Origin: JAHBNG01 sp039028975 | Lineage (GTDB): Bacteria; Chloroflexota; Anaerolineae; Caldilineales; Caldilineaceae | Assembly (NCBI GenBank): GCA_039028975.1 | Contig: JBCCHB010000018.1 | Span: 62,001 to 126,000 of the forward strand | Length of the DNA: 64,000 nt | Reading direction: 5' to 3' | In this document: piece by piece, positions 18,489-26,750 of the stretch | Numbering within the stretch: position 1 is the first letter of the stretch | How the letters are laid out: every line of letters begins with the position of its first letter | Position numbers and translations under genes: made by a program | Notes under the pieces: generated by a model | What the model was told of the DNA's origin: nothing | What the model saw: the letters and a program-made list of their open reading frames with translations, nothing else | Database searches by the model: none

Positions 18489-18836
18489 CTAGAGTCCAAG
18501 TACGAGCCGTAGACTGTCATCAACTTGGCTCATAACGGTCCAAGAAATCTCACTGACATATTCATCAAGCCAAGCTTTATCAATCGAGGAGATTTGTGTG
18601 ATATTGATGACCGAATCTTTTGAAAGACCAGAGTCATGCCTTGAGAGGAAGATATTCCCTGGTAGCTCCTGATAGCGAAGATTTGAGGTGAGAGAGAGGA
18701 TGATAACTGTAGATAACCGGCTTTGATTGAAATGATCTTCTTGCACAACCAAAACTGGACGGCGATACCCAGGCTGTGAATCAAGAGGCTCACCTAAATC
18801 GGCCCACCAAATTTGACCACGCTGTAATGCTACCAC
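18489..18836 (-). CDS. MazF/PemK-family mRNA interferase toxin
   Basis: The protein has 115 residues, normal for the family. It shows the N-terminal RGQIWWADLGEP, the GYRRPVLVVQ strand and LSTVIILSLTSN, which place it in the MazF/PemK fold of RNA-cleaving toxins. Its start overlaps the end of the upstream antitoxin gene by 7 bp, the usual coupling in such modules. The target sequence cannot be predicted. Confidence 0.9.
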   Translation of the reverse strand: MVALQRGQIWWADLGEPLDSQPGYRRPVLVVQEDHFNQSRLSTVIILSLTSNLRYQELPGNIFLSRHDSGLSKDSVINITQISSIDKAWLDEYVSEISWTVMSQVDDSLRLVLGL

Positions 18837-19066
18837 TCAGCCTCTAGCAATTTCCGACGTGTTACGGCAGCGATATCCTCTGGAAGACTAGTCTCTATTT
18901 GACGGCATGCGGCATTGATACGTTCCACAAGGTTTGCCTTGCGATGATTCTCAATATACTCGCGCAACGCTGCAGCATACAACTCACTACGGCTGATACC
19001 AAGCATACGAGCAAAATTGTTTGCGGTAACGAACAGTTCATCAGGTAGCGATATAGCTGTCTTCAT
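18830..19066 (-). CDS. Ribbon-helix-helix antitoxin of a MazF-type module
   Basis: The protein has 78 residues. The N-terminus MKTAISLPDELFVTANNFA followed by LGISRSELYAAALREYI is a CopG/Arc-type DNA-binding domain; the C-terminal half would bind the toxin. It is the first gene of the pair and probably represses it. The promoter TTGACA-17-TATACT puts the transcription start at or next to the A of the ATG, so the mRNA may be leaderless. No ribosome binding site is visible. Confidence 0.88.
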   Translation of the reverse strand: MKTAISLPDELFVTANNFARMLGISRSELYAAALREYIENHRKANLVERINAACRQIETSLPEDIAAVTRRKLLEAEW

Positions 19067-19072
19067 AATCGC

Positions 19073-19101
19073 AGTATAACTAAGGTATAACTATCTGTCA
19101 A
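19073..19101 (-). promoter_or_regulatory. Sigma-70 type promoter and direct-repeat operator of the toxin-antitoxin pair
   Basis: On the minus strand the -35 is TTGACA (19096-19101), the spacer 17 bp and the -10 TATACT (19073-19078). The plus-strand 9-mer GTATAACTA occurs at 19074-19082 and 19085-19093, an 11-bp repeat that covers the -10 and spacer. That is a natural site for autorepression by the ribbon-helix-helix antitoxin. Confidence 0.8.
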
Positions 19102-19128
19102 GTAGAAACCAAATGGGTTCATCTACAT

Positions 19129-21030
19129 CTATATGATTTCTTCCCACAAGATCCGCTTCATACCGACGCTGACTACGGCGAAAGTGTGTAGATGCAGGCT
19201 GCCCTGATTAGGTTTAGCAGCGTACTTCTTCAACAACGTTTGGCGATAGCTCTCCAACTGCTCTTTGGCGTCGGTCAACTCGGCCTTCACAGAATCGAGT
19301 TTCTTCAACTCGCTCTTGTCGGCCTCTTTGACCGCCTGTCCATCCATCTTTTGACGCTTGCCATCGACTTCTCTGGTTACTTTATTTAGCGGGAGGTATT
19401 TGAACTCAATTAACAAATCCACCAGCCCCCGGTTGTGCATCCCAGGCCGTACCAACATGAGCAGGTCCCCATACCGCTGCTCTAGCTCTGGCTCGGACTC
19501 CATCAAGTAGAGCTGATTGTTGTAAAGAAGAGTCATAAAGAGGGTCTTGACCGTCAGTTCGTTAAAGTGCCGCGCGTCCCGATTGTCGTAGACAGACAGC
19601 AGATTCTCTTCCACAAAGTGGCACAGTGGATCAATCGCTCCTTCGGTGAAGAGTTGGCCGGTGGCCTGCTTACCCGCGGCAATCTTATCATTATCCTCGT
19701 TGACCATCTGAGCCAGAATGCGTTCAGCATAGAGCGTCCGCATGACGAGATTGGGTATTTCCAGAACGACGCTATTGCCGGGTCCATCAGCAGCGCTGGT
19801 CAATGCCCCCAGGTAACAGAGCAAGACGGCCAGCGAATCCTCTTGCATGGTCGAGTCGAAGAGATCGCTGGCATTGAACTTGCGGCGTACTGTTTCCACG
19901 GCAATCGTCGACTCTTTGGAGAGAGCCTTTTCAATCAGCGCTTGCCCTTTTTTGAATTGACCGATATAGGCTAATTTGCTGTCATCCGGCACCAAATTCT
20001 GATCGATCATATGTTTCGGATAACTGCACTTCCATTGAAAATCTTTCAAGAAATAGAAAGTTAGGGTTGGATTGTAAACCTTGGGGATATCAGCAGCCGA
20101 AATTCCATCCAGCGAGTAATCATCGACGAACCGAGACCCGTTGTAGTAATTTTCCAGCAGATGAATGATCTGGGCAATGTGAAAGTCAGGCATTTCACAT
20201 GTATCAACAAGCTGTTGAGCCAAAAGAGTGACTTCAGCTTTGGTAAAGCCACACAACTCGTTTACTTTCGGGTGCCATGAGATATCCTCAAAGACATTGG
20301 CCCCACTCGTAACATCATTGAGCACAACTGGCGATACACCAGTCATAAAGATTCGGTCCAGTCCATCGCCCGACCCCGCGCTCTTCAGGTTTTTGAAGAA
20401 GGTCTTGAATAGCCCTTCACCTTTAACAAGTCGGCTGTACCGCTCTTGATTTTCTTCCGGTCGATGCCCACCCAACAAGTTGACTTCTTCCAGTCGAGTA
20501 CGAGAAGCCATCATTACTTCGTTTGCAAAGTTGTCGTATTCGTCAATAAATAGATAGAGCTGGTGGCCCGATATGTCGACCGCAGCAGTCAACGACTCAA
20601 AAGAAACCAGTGCATTATCCTCATCAATTTCGATTGGTGTATTAAGCTCTTTGTTGTAAAAGAGAAGAAAGCGTTTGATACGACTATTGATATGGCTGTT
20701 TAGAGATCGTTCAATGTCCTCAATCGTGCCATGAGAGGCAACCCGCGAGAAATCCCACCTCATAACCAGGTATTTGTTGTGCAACGGGGTTGGTTCTTGT
20801 CCAATCTCCAGATGGCCAAAAAGACGCTCAAAGTCATCCTCTTTGGCAACATCGTAATAGTTCATGAGGGTAGAGAGCCATAAGCTCTTGCCAAAACGAC
20901 GCGGTCGCATAAAGAGCAACTCTTTACCCCAATCTTCCATAAATGGGATGTAATGGGTGCGGTCCAAATAGAGGTAATCTTCGGTGATGATTTCAACGAA
21001 GTCGCGGCGGCCATATGGGAATTTGATCAT
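19129..21030 (-). CDS. AAA-ATPase-like protein with PD-(D/E)XK nuclease-like domain (PF09820/PF08011 type)
   Basis: The protein has 633 residues from ATG 21030. It starts MIKFPYGRRDFVEI, has YLDRTHYIPF, the P-loop variant RPRRFGKSLWLST at residues 42-54, and LFIDEYDNFANE as Walker B. The C-terminal DLLIEFKYL near residue 540 is the D-x(n)-E-x-K core of the PDDEXK_9 domain. This architecture is common in Bacteroidota and Chloroflexota in many copies; its job is unknown, with mobile-element or defence roles suspected. The frame runs upstream to 21108, but those codons lie in a dispersed repeat (21069-21146) and upstream of a TATAAT at 21040-21045. Confidence 0.88.
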   Translation of the reverse strand: MIKFPYGRRDFVEIITEDYLYLDRTHYIPFMEDWGKELLFMRPRRFGKSLWLSTLMNYYDVAKEDDFERLFGHLEIGQEPTPLHNKYLVMRWDFSRVASHGTIEDIERSLNSHINSRIKRFLLFYNKELNTPIEIDEDNALVSFESLTAAVDISGHQLYLFIDEYDNFANEVMMASRTRLEEVNLLGGHRPEENQERYSRLVKGEGLFKTFFKNLKSAGSGDGLDRIFMTGVSPVVLNDVTSGANVFEDISWHPKVNELCGFTKAEVTLLAQQLVDTCEMPDFHIAQIIHLLENYYNGSRFVDDYSLDGISAADIPKVYNPTLTFYFLKDFQWKCSYPKHMIDQNLVPDDSKLAYIGQFKKGQALIEKALSKESTIAVETVRRKFNASDLFDSTMQEDSLAVLLCYLGALTSAADGPGNSVVLEIPNLVMRTLYAERILAQMVNEDNDKIAAGKQATGQLFTEGAIDPLCHFVEENLLSVYDNRDARHFNELTVKTLFMTLLYNNQLYLMESEPELEQRYGDLLMLVRPGMHNRGLVDLLIEFKYLPLNKVTREVDGKRQKMDGQAVKEADKSELKKLDSVKAELTDAKEQLESYRQTLLKKYAAKPNQGSLHLHTFAVVSVGMKRILWEEII

Positions 21031-21039
21031 GATGACCAT

Positions 21040-21048
21040 ATTATACCA
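21040..21048 (-). promoter_or_regulatory. Extended -10 promoter (TGGTATAAT)
   Basis: Read on the minus strand, TGG precedes a perfect TATAAT. The expected start point is only a few bases before the ATG at 21030, so the AAA/PD-(D/E)XK mRNA would have almost no leader. No good -35 is seen. Confidence 0.6.
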
Positions 21049-21068
21049 CAAACGAAGGCGGTATAAAC

Positions 21069-21146
21069 GGCCAGAAAAGCTCTGACCTCTCTTCTTGGAA
21101 TTTCCCAAAGTAGATTGGTCAAGAGTCGGGACAAGACTTTTCTAGC
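21069..21146 (+). repeat. Dispersed 78-bp inverted-repeat element, family R3, copy A
   Basis: It begins GGCCAGAAAAGC and ends GACTTTTCTAGC, with an interior reading CCTCTCTTCTTGGAATTTCC and GTCGGGACAAG. Copies of the same length lie at 32215-32292 and, reversed, at 42310-42387; a longer relative is at 58316. The left flank TATAAACGGCCAG is shared with the 32215 copy. Confidence 0.85.
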
Positions 21147-21161
21147 AACATATTCTCGCCG

Positions 21162-22061
21162 CTAGCCTTTCAGACCAGTCAACGCAATACCCTTAATGAT
21201 CTGGCGCTGAAAGACAAGGAAAACAATCATCAGTGGAATGGTGGAGAGGCTGGCCCCGGTCATGATCAATTCCCAGCTTGACGTGAACTCACCCTGGAAG
21301 AAGTTGAGGCCCACGGGCAGTGTGTAGAATTCTCGGCTGCTGGCGATGATGAGAGGCCAGAGGTAGGCATTCCAATTGCCGATAAAGTTGAAGATACAGA
21401 GGGCAGCAATTGCAGGCTTGACCAAGGGCATGGCAATGCGCCACCAGATGCCCAACTCATTCATACCGTCGATGCGGGCTGCGTCCAGCAATTCGTTGGG
21501 AACGCCATCAAAGAATTGGCGCATAAGGAAGATGCCGGTGGCTGTGATGATGCCGGGAAACGCTAGTCCCCAATATTGGGCTAGGCCCACATGCCAGTTC
21601 ATCTGCACACTCATGGTATACCAGGGAATAATGAGCATCTCAGTTGGGATCATCAACGTAGCTAGAATGCCAATAAAGATGATGTTCTTGCCTGGAAAAG
21701 TAAACTTATTGAGCGTATAGCCGACCAGTGAGTCAAAGATGGCCACGCCGAGGGTTGTGAAGCAGGCAATAATAAGGCTATTAAGGTACCAGCGTCCAAA
21801 GGACGTTGTCTGAAGGACAGCGGTATAGTTAGCTAGCGTTGGATTCTCTGGCAGGAAGGTAAATTTGACCAATTCTGGTGGTGGTTTCACACTAGTCAAT
21901 AACATCCACAAAAACGGAACAATCATAAAGATGGCACCGAGTGACAGAAGCAGATATGATGTTGCATCCCAACCGGAGAATGACGATGTTCGACGTGTCG
22001 AACTCCCTACCAATTGATCGACAATTTGTACCCTCTGTTCAGTGGTGCTTTCGACTGTCAT
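21162..22061 (-). CDS. Sugar ABC transporter permease, MalG type
   Basis: The protein has 299 residues with six predicted membrane segments after a short cytoplasmic N-terminus. The EAA loop is visible as LLDAARIDGMNELGIWWRIAMPLVKP, which docks the ATPase. In normal sugar operons this gene directly follows the MalF-type permease. Here the partner (25736-26641) and the binding protein (26751-28073) lie 3.7 kb away, separated by four unrelated genes. The ATPase gene is not in this window, as is common for CUT1 transporters that share one. An R3 repeat lies just downstream. Confidence 0.92.
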   Translation of the reverse strand: MTVESTTEQRVQIVDQLVGSSTRRTSSFSGWDATSYLLLSLGAIFMIVPFLWMLLTSVKPPPELVKFTFLPENPTLANYTAVLQTTSFGRWYLNSLIIACFTTLGVAIFDSLVGYTLNKFTFPGKNIIFIGILATLMIPTEMLIIPWYTMSVQMNWHVGLAQYWGLAFPGIITATGIFLMRQFFDGVPNELLDAARIDGMNELGIWWRIAMPLVKPAIAALCIFNFIGNWNAYLWPLIIASSREFYTLPVGLNFFQGEFTSSWELIMTGASLSTIPLMIVFLVFQRQIIKGIALTGLKG

Positions 22062-22481
22062 CTGCGAATACCTTCTTTGTCTTAGGTAATGAGGTGGTAT
22101 ACTAGGGTTGTGTCAAAATGGGAAATTACGCTTCAATTGTACTGCGTTATGCGTTCGCTAACAACCGTTATGTAAATACCCGTTCTATGAACAGTCGACA
22201 GCCATACATGATAGCCCAAATGGTGAGCGAAAGAATGACTAAAAATAATGCCATGAGCATGACTAGATACAGAATATCAAGTAAAACCATTGATTGCAAG
22301 AAGGAGTGAGATCCTGAATCTTCTAAGCCGATCTACGAGAATAGTAGGCACATTTATCACATTTCTTTTCGACAATAATTACTTCAACCATAGTTACATT
22401 GTGTGGAAGATCTCGGTTGGGCATCGAACGTATCAGCTATTGTGGCGTGTGATCTTTCCAAACGGTCATTAGCTTGGTGTC

Positions 22482-22588
22482 GGCGGTATTACTTTAGGAA
22501 CGGGAATTAAATAACTTGGTCATTTGATGGGGCGAAACCCGATTGAAACGCGCAAGTTATTTACGACTCATTCCTTAGCATGACCGCC
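22482..22588 (+). repeat. Dispersed hairpin repeat, family R1, copy 1
   Basis: The core runs TTAGGAACGGGAATTAAATA ... to CATTCCTTAG (22494-22578), with arms AAATAACTTG and CAAGTTATTT. The stem extends outward to GGCGGT and ACCGCC at the edges. Copies lie at 32304-32388 and, reversed, at 25632-25713. The remainder of the 529-bp gap between 22062 and 22590 contains no gene that could be supported. Confidence 0.85.
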
Positions 22589-22590
22589 GC

Positions 22591-23220
22591 TCATATCAAC
22601 AACTCTTTCATTCTAGTGGTATCAATGACTATCCCAGTATAGGCATTGAGAAACATCAACGCCTGATCAGCATGTTCCTCATTAGCGTCCCTAGTTGCAC
22701 ACAGATCACGCAGAACGAATACCAGATACCCTTCAGACGCACTACGTTCTGCCACCCGCCTCACACAAATTTCGGTACGAACGCCGCAGACGAGCACTGT
22801 ATCAATCCCATGTTCGTCCAGAATGGCTTTTAGATTGGTGTGTGCAAATCCATCACTCTTCTTTTCAACGATTTGTGCATCATCTGGGATTTCCAGACCA
22901 TAGAAATCGAGTTCGGGATCGTTGGGGGTGGCTGGTCGGGTATGGCCCTTAAGTGCGTTTAGCCATTTATCGGTTGGGGATGAACTCACGTCGTCGGGAA
23001 TGGACTTGACGTAGATTGGCAGTCCACCCAGAGCCCGAAATTTTGCAACAAAGCGGTTGATTTTGGCAGGCAGGGCCTGCATTTGGGTGTTGGCATGTTT
23101 CCGCCCTGTAACACCTGTTGGCGAGCAGAAGGAATGTTGTACATCAACAATGAGCAAAGCACAGCGCTTGGCATCAAATGTATCAGTGATTTGGGATGCG
23201 TAATCGGCCCAGTGGGTCAT
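22591..23220 (-). CDS. Isochorismatase-family cysteine hydrolase
   Basis: The protein has 209 residues. The catalytic triad is visible: D26 (ALLIVDVQHSFC), a Lys in VEKKSDGFAHT and the nucleophile Cys in VLVCGVRTEICVRRVA. The family hydrolyses amides or vinyl ethers (isochorismate, nicotinamide, N-carbamoyl compounds). The substrate is unknown. The ATG at 23220 was preferred over a TTG at 23238 that overlaps the stop of the VOC gene. The two genes are 15 bp apart and probably co-transcribed. Confidence 0.87.
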   Translation of the reverse strand: MTHWADYASQITDTFDAKRCALLIVDVQHSFCSPTGVTGRKHANTQMQALPAKINRFVAKFRALGGLPIYVKSIPDDVSSSPTDKWLNALKGHTRPATPNDPELDFYGLEIPDDAQIVEKKSDGFAHTNLKAILDEHGIDTVLVCGVRTEICVRRVAERSASEGYLVFVLRDLCATRDANEEHADQALMFLNAYTGIVIDTTRMKELLI

Positions 23221-23234
23221 TCGCGTATCTCGTT

Positions 23235-23618
23235 TCAAATCGGTTGATGAAAATAGTAGCAGAGACGGTCAGGCGCAACCACAAAGAAGACTTGATACTC
23301 TTTGCCATCCCGTTCGTCCACCCGCCAATTCCCAATCTCAACGCCGTTTGCTTCAAGTTCCTCTTTAAGGGTGTGAATGTTGGAGACGAGTATAGCTGCA
23401 CCGTCTTGCGTGGCATCTCCGCCGTTGATAGAGAATCCGATTTTGGTGCCATCTCGTTCCAGAATAACGGTTGGATTTGGAGCATCCCTCCGCTCCACTT
23501 TCACCATGCCAAATGCACGGGAATACCACTGGACAGTTGCATCGAGATCAACGACAGGCAGAGCGAGGACATCTTTCTGAAATGGAAAAGCATCTATAAA
23601 TTGAGGACTATTAGACAT
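23235..23618 (-). CDS. VOC-superfamily (glyoxalase/bleomycin-resistance-like) protein
   Basis: The protein has 127 residues and two beta-alpha-beta-beta-beta halves: VLALPVVDLDATVQWYSRAFG in the first and AAILVSNIHTLKEELEANGV in the second. This is the VOC fold of metal-dependent isomerases, dioxygenases and drug-binding proteins. Few clear metal ligands stand out, so it may be a binding protein rather than an enzyme. AGGAG is present before the ATG. Second gene of a short unit with the MetE-like gene (30 bp upstream) and isochorismatase-like gene. Confidence 0.83.
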   Translation of the reverse strand: MSNSPQFIDAFPFQKDVLALPVVDLDATVQWYSRAFGMVKVERRDAPNPTVILERDGTKIGFSINGGDATQDGAAILVSNIHTLKEELEANGVEIGNWRVDERDGKEYQVFFVVAPDRLCYYFHQPI

Positions 23619-23648
23619 ATTCTCCTCTTCATTCTTATTCTAGTCAGC

Positions 23649-24683
23649 TTAGCTTAACGATTGATTCGCTCTCTGCACGGCCTTAACCATTGCAGTTACT
23701 TTGCCACTGGCTAGTTCAACATTTCTTCGTCCTAAACCGCACGACGGGCAGATGAGCAATCGATGGGCTGGAATATATTGCAAAAGTTCATGAACTTTTG
23801 TATTGATTTCATCTATTGTTTCAGTGGCTGGGGACTTTACATCGACGATGCCGACGGCTACTTCCATGGTGCCGGGTATTTCTGCAAGCAATTCTCGTTC
23901 TGCCCACTGCTCTGGCAATGAGAACTCCAAAACCATTCGATCAACAATACCTGCTAAATCTTGGATCGTTGGCAATAGAGGGCTGAAGCACTTATTTTCC
24001 GTCCATGTCTTTGCTTCAAAGTCACCGAAGCAGAAATGTACGCTGCGCTTTGCACCTTCAACATAGCTAAAAATTTCGCGTATTGTAGCAACAGGGTTTC
24101 CATTCCACCAACCATCGACTAATCCCATTGCAACATGAGGTAAATCTAGCTGAATATCCTCTGCACCAGCGCTTATACATTCTGCAATCTCATTCTGTAA
24201 AAGCTTGATGGCTTTGGGCCAAGCTGCATTCCTCTTCTCGGCTGGACCAATCATCATTAATATCTCTGACGGTCCAGGAATGGTTACTTTGCTAAGTGCT
24301 GGATCAATCGCTTTTTCTCGAAGAAATGCCGATGTGATTCCTAATCCACTTGGCGCACCTAGTTCTCCAACAATACGATACTCTCCTCGTCCTCCCCATG
24401 CTTCTTTATTTTCAGTCAATTCAATACCAGATAGGTACTTTGGGAAGTGCAAGATAAATGTATCTGCGGACGTCTCACCTCCGGTATACTCGTCTAAACC
24501 GCAACCTTTTTGTTGGGCGATGGCAACAGAGGCAACTTCAGAAAGTAGCTGCTCTACTTCTGCAGGTTTCAGCTTATCCGCAAAATACGCACTTAGCCCG
24601 CCCTCAAACTGATCATCTGGTGGCCAACTGCCAACGACTGTTGTTCGTATCAATCTCGCGCCTAAAGAATCACCGTGGTTCAT
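23649..24683 (-). CDS. MetE-like cobalamin-independent methionine synthase catalytic-domain protein
   Basis: The protein has 344 residues, matching only the C-terminal catalytic barrel of MetE (the full enzyme is about 750). It starts with RTTVVGSWPP, typical of the family, and has the zinc ligands HFCFGD (about residue 220) and CPSCGLGRR (about 313). Stand-alone proteins of this type are often methyltransferases on cobalamin or on small thiols, or core-type methionine synthases; which applies here is open. An ATG at 24683 was chosen over the GTG six bases upstream; neither has a good ribosome binding site. Confidence 0.83.
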   Translation of the reverse strand: MNHGDSLGARLIRTTVVGSWPPDDQFEGGLSAYFADKLKPAEVEQLLSEVASVAIAQQKGCGLDEYTGGETSADTFILHFPKYLSGIELTENKEAWGGRGEYRIVGELGAPSGLGITSAFLREKAIDPALSKVTIPGPSEILMMIGPAEKRNAAWPKAIKLLQNEIAECISAGAEDIQLDLPHVAMGLVDGWWNGNPVATIREIFSYVEGAKRSVHFCFGDFEAKTWTENKCFSPLLPTIQDLAGIVDRMVLEFSLPEQWAERELLAEIPGTMEVAVGIVDVKSPATETIDEINTKVHELLQYIPAHRLLICPSCGLGRRNVELASGKVTAMVKAVQRANQSLS

Positions 24684-24746
24684 AGTCACACAAACTAGCT
24701 ACCGTAACACAGACAAGGATTCATTCCTAAGAGAGACAACACCCTA

Positions 24747-25613
24747 TCATGCTTCAGCAAAGCTGATATGTTTTTCAAACGCCATAAACGTATTTAGTCG
24801 CTTCCTGTGATTTCTTGCATACTTGTAAAAGCCATTTGCTTGAAACCATTGAATCCAAGTGTTTGCCGCATATTGTGTAGCAGCTGAAAAATGTGCCTTT
24901 TCGTGGGCAGATAATGGCCTAATCGATTCATAACCTCGAATAGACCCATCTATCAGCCCGAGATCCATTACGTTATCTTCCTTTGAACAAACTCCCATCA
25001 CGGTCAATGCAAGGTCAACAATATAGATATTCTCCCCTGCTTCTTCAAAATCTAGCATGGCAACAATCGTCGCCTGCTTCGTGCTGTCTACAAGGGCATT
25101 ACCAGCATGAAAATCTCCGTGGATGACGCCTTTAGGCAATGGCTGAGAGAATATGGTAGATTCGATGCCAGAGACAACAGGATTCATCAAGCCAGCGCTA
25201 TTTTCATATGGAAGTAGTTTCACTGAAACGTGAAATTGTGCTAACTTACGACCAAATTCTTCTGCGAGTTTGGTATCAATAGTATCTGGGACAACACCCG
25301 CGATTTTCGTTGAGACAACAGCGCGGTGATGGTCTTGAATGAACAACTTCACGCCTAAGTCGTTGCTAAGATACCTAGGAGTGTCAATGCCAGCATTTGA
25401 GAGATATTGCTGGATTGCCACATCATTTTCCATGGCTTCCAGGCTTTGATTGATCAAGAACTTCACTACGAATTCACTTTGTCCTGCATTGACAAAATAG
25501 TTATGGTTCGCAATGCCAAGCTTAATGGGTGTTACCTGCTTTGGCTTACCTAAATTAAAAAACGACAAGATTTCTGGGATGAGCTCTAATTCCGCTTGAG
25601 ATAGTCGAGTCAT
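24747..25613 (-). CDS. Aminoglycoside phosphotransferase/choline-kinase-like (APH) family kinase
   Basis: The protein has 288 residues. The catalytic loop VIHGDFHAGNALVD and the metal-binding MLDFEEAG are clear, as in homoserine kinase II, methylthioribose kinase and aminoglycoside kinases. The N-lobe lysine is probably in EFVVKFLI. Its neighbour is a MetE-like gene, so a metabolic kinase (homoserine or methylthioribose) is a reasonable guess, but nothing decides it. No ribosome binding site precedes the ATG. An R1 repeat lies immediately upstream. Confidence 0.8.
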   Translation of the reverse strand: MTRLSQAELELIPEILSFFNLGKPKQVTPIKLGIANHNYFVNAGQSEFVVKFLINQSLEAMENDVAIQQYLSNAGIDTPRYLSNDLGVKLFIQDHHRAVVSTKIAGVVPDTIDTKLAEEFGRKLAQFHVSVKLLPYENSAGLMNPVVSGIESTIFSQPLPKGVIHGDFHAGNALVDSTKQATIVAMLDFEEAGENIYIVDLALTVMGVCSKEDNVMDLGLIDGSIRGYESIRPLSAHEKAHFSAATQYAANTWIQWFQANGFYKYARNHRKRLNTFMAFEKHISFAEA

Positions 25614-25631
25614 AGCAAATTAGATTAGCGA

Positions 25632-25713
25632 ACGAATGGGCCTTAAATAACTTGTGCGTTTCATTCGGGTGTCACACCGTAAAATGACCAAATTATTTAA
25701 TTCTCGTTCCTAA
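25632..25713 (-). repeat. Dispersed hairpin repeat, family R1, copy 3 (inverted)
   Basis: Read on the minus strand it gives TTAGGAACGAGAATTAAATA, then a loop, then AAACGCACAAGTTATTTAAG, matching the copy at 22494-22578 in the opposite orientation. The two copies enclose the four genes that separate the ABC permeases. Confidence 0.82.
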
Positions 25714-25735
25714 ACACCTGCATTAGCACAAAAGT

Positions 25736-26641
25736 CTAATATTCTACTCTCCGTTGTAGGAATCGCAACTGCAAAATTGTAATCATCAGAATAATAAAGA
25801 AGAGCACCACCGTCAGCGCGGATGCGTACCCCATGTTGAGCCGAGAGAATCCCTCTTTGTAAACTTCTAACACAACCGTGGTTGTACTATTTAACGGCCC
25901 CCCCGTCCCCTGTGGACTCATATTTTGGACCAGGGCAAAGAGCCGCAAAAACGAGACCGTCTGGAGTACGGTCAGGTAGACGATGACTGGGTTGAGCAGC
26001 GGTAGGGTGATATGGCGAAACAAGCGCCAACCGCTGGCTCCATCAATGCTAGCGGCTTCGTAATACATATCAGGTATCTGCTGTAATCCAGCTAGAAAGA
26101 TGATGACTGTAAAACCTAGGGATTGCCAAACTGCCACTGCCGTAATCGAAGCCAATGCTTGATTGGGGTGCCCCGTAAAGCGCATGGCTTCAATACCAAC
26201 AAAGCCGATCACCTCGTTGAGCAACCCCTCTGGCCAATCGTAGAGCCAGAGCCACACAAAGGCCACAGCCACTGCGGACGTGACGTAAGGAATAAAAAAT
26301 GCGGCCCGAAAGAAGGCCGCAAAGCGACGGATGCGATTGAGCATCATGGCCACGCCTAAACCAATAACCATCTGCAAGGGCACACCAAAGAGGACGTAGC
26401 GCAGCGTATTGGCAAATGCTGCCCGGACCGCGCTGCGCTCCTCAAAGAGATCTGCCCAAATGGCTTGATAGTTGGTTAATCCCACCCACTCACCAGACGC
26501 CTTAAAGATATTCCAATCCCGAAAAGAGATGTTAAAGGCCAACAACGTCGGATACCAGCGGATAACCACATAGAAGATCAGGCTTACGCTGAGAAAAGCA
26601 TAGGCCCAAAGAACTTGGCGTTGGCGTAGGGAGAGTTTCAT
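25736..26641 (-). CDS. Sugar ABC transporter permease, MalF type
   Basis: The protein has 301 residues and six membrane segments. The first is SVSLIFYVVIRWYPTLLAF, and the EAA loop reads YYEAASIDGASGWRLFRHITLPLLNP. It belongs with the binding-protein gene 109 bp upstream. That gap contains a 7-bp tandem repeat. Its natural partner permease is the MalG-type gene at 21162-22061, displaced by the inserted segment. Confidence 0.92.
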   Translation of the reverse strand: MKLSLRQRQVLWAYAFLSVSLIFYVVIRWYPTLLAFNISFRDWNIFKASGEWVGLTNYQAIWADLFEERSAVRAAFANTLRYVLFGVPLQMVIGLGVAMMLNRIRRFAAFFRAAFFIPYVTSAVAVAFVWLWLYDWPEGLLNEVIGFVGIEAMRFTGHPNQALASITAVAVWQSLGFTVIIFLAGLQQIPDMYYEAASIDGASGWRLFRHITLPLLNPVIVYLTVLQTVSFLRLFALVQNMSPQGTGGPLNSTTTVVLEVYKEGFSRLNMGYASALTVVLFFIILMITILQLRFLQRRVEY

Positions 26642-26653
26642 GTGTTCGGTAAG

Positions 26654-26731
26654 TCGGTAATCGGTAATCGGTAATCGGTAATCGGTAATCGGTAATCGGT
26701 AATCGGTAAGTCGGTGACCGACCTACCGATT
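26654..26731 (-). repeat. Eight-unit TCGGTAA tandem array with terminal hairpin
   Basis: Eight perfect 7-bp units occupy 26654-26709. The right end (26701-26731) folds on itself through AATCGGTA and TACCGATT plus GTCGGT and ACCGAC. The array fills the gap between the binding-protein stop and the permease start. Slippage could vary the distance, or a structure could lower permease expression relative to the binding protein. Confidence 0.9.
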
Positions 26732-26750
26732 ACTGATCTACTGATTTACC

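Noticed and set aside
23649..24683. Naming the MetE-like gene metE
   Set aside because: Only the C-terminal barrel is present; the full enzyme has two barrels, and methyl donor and acceptor are unknown.
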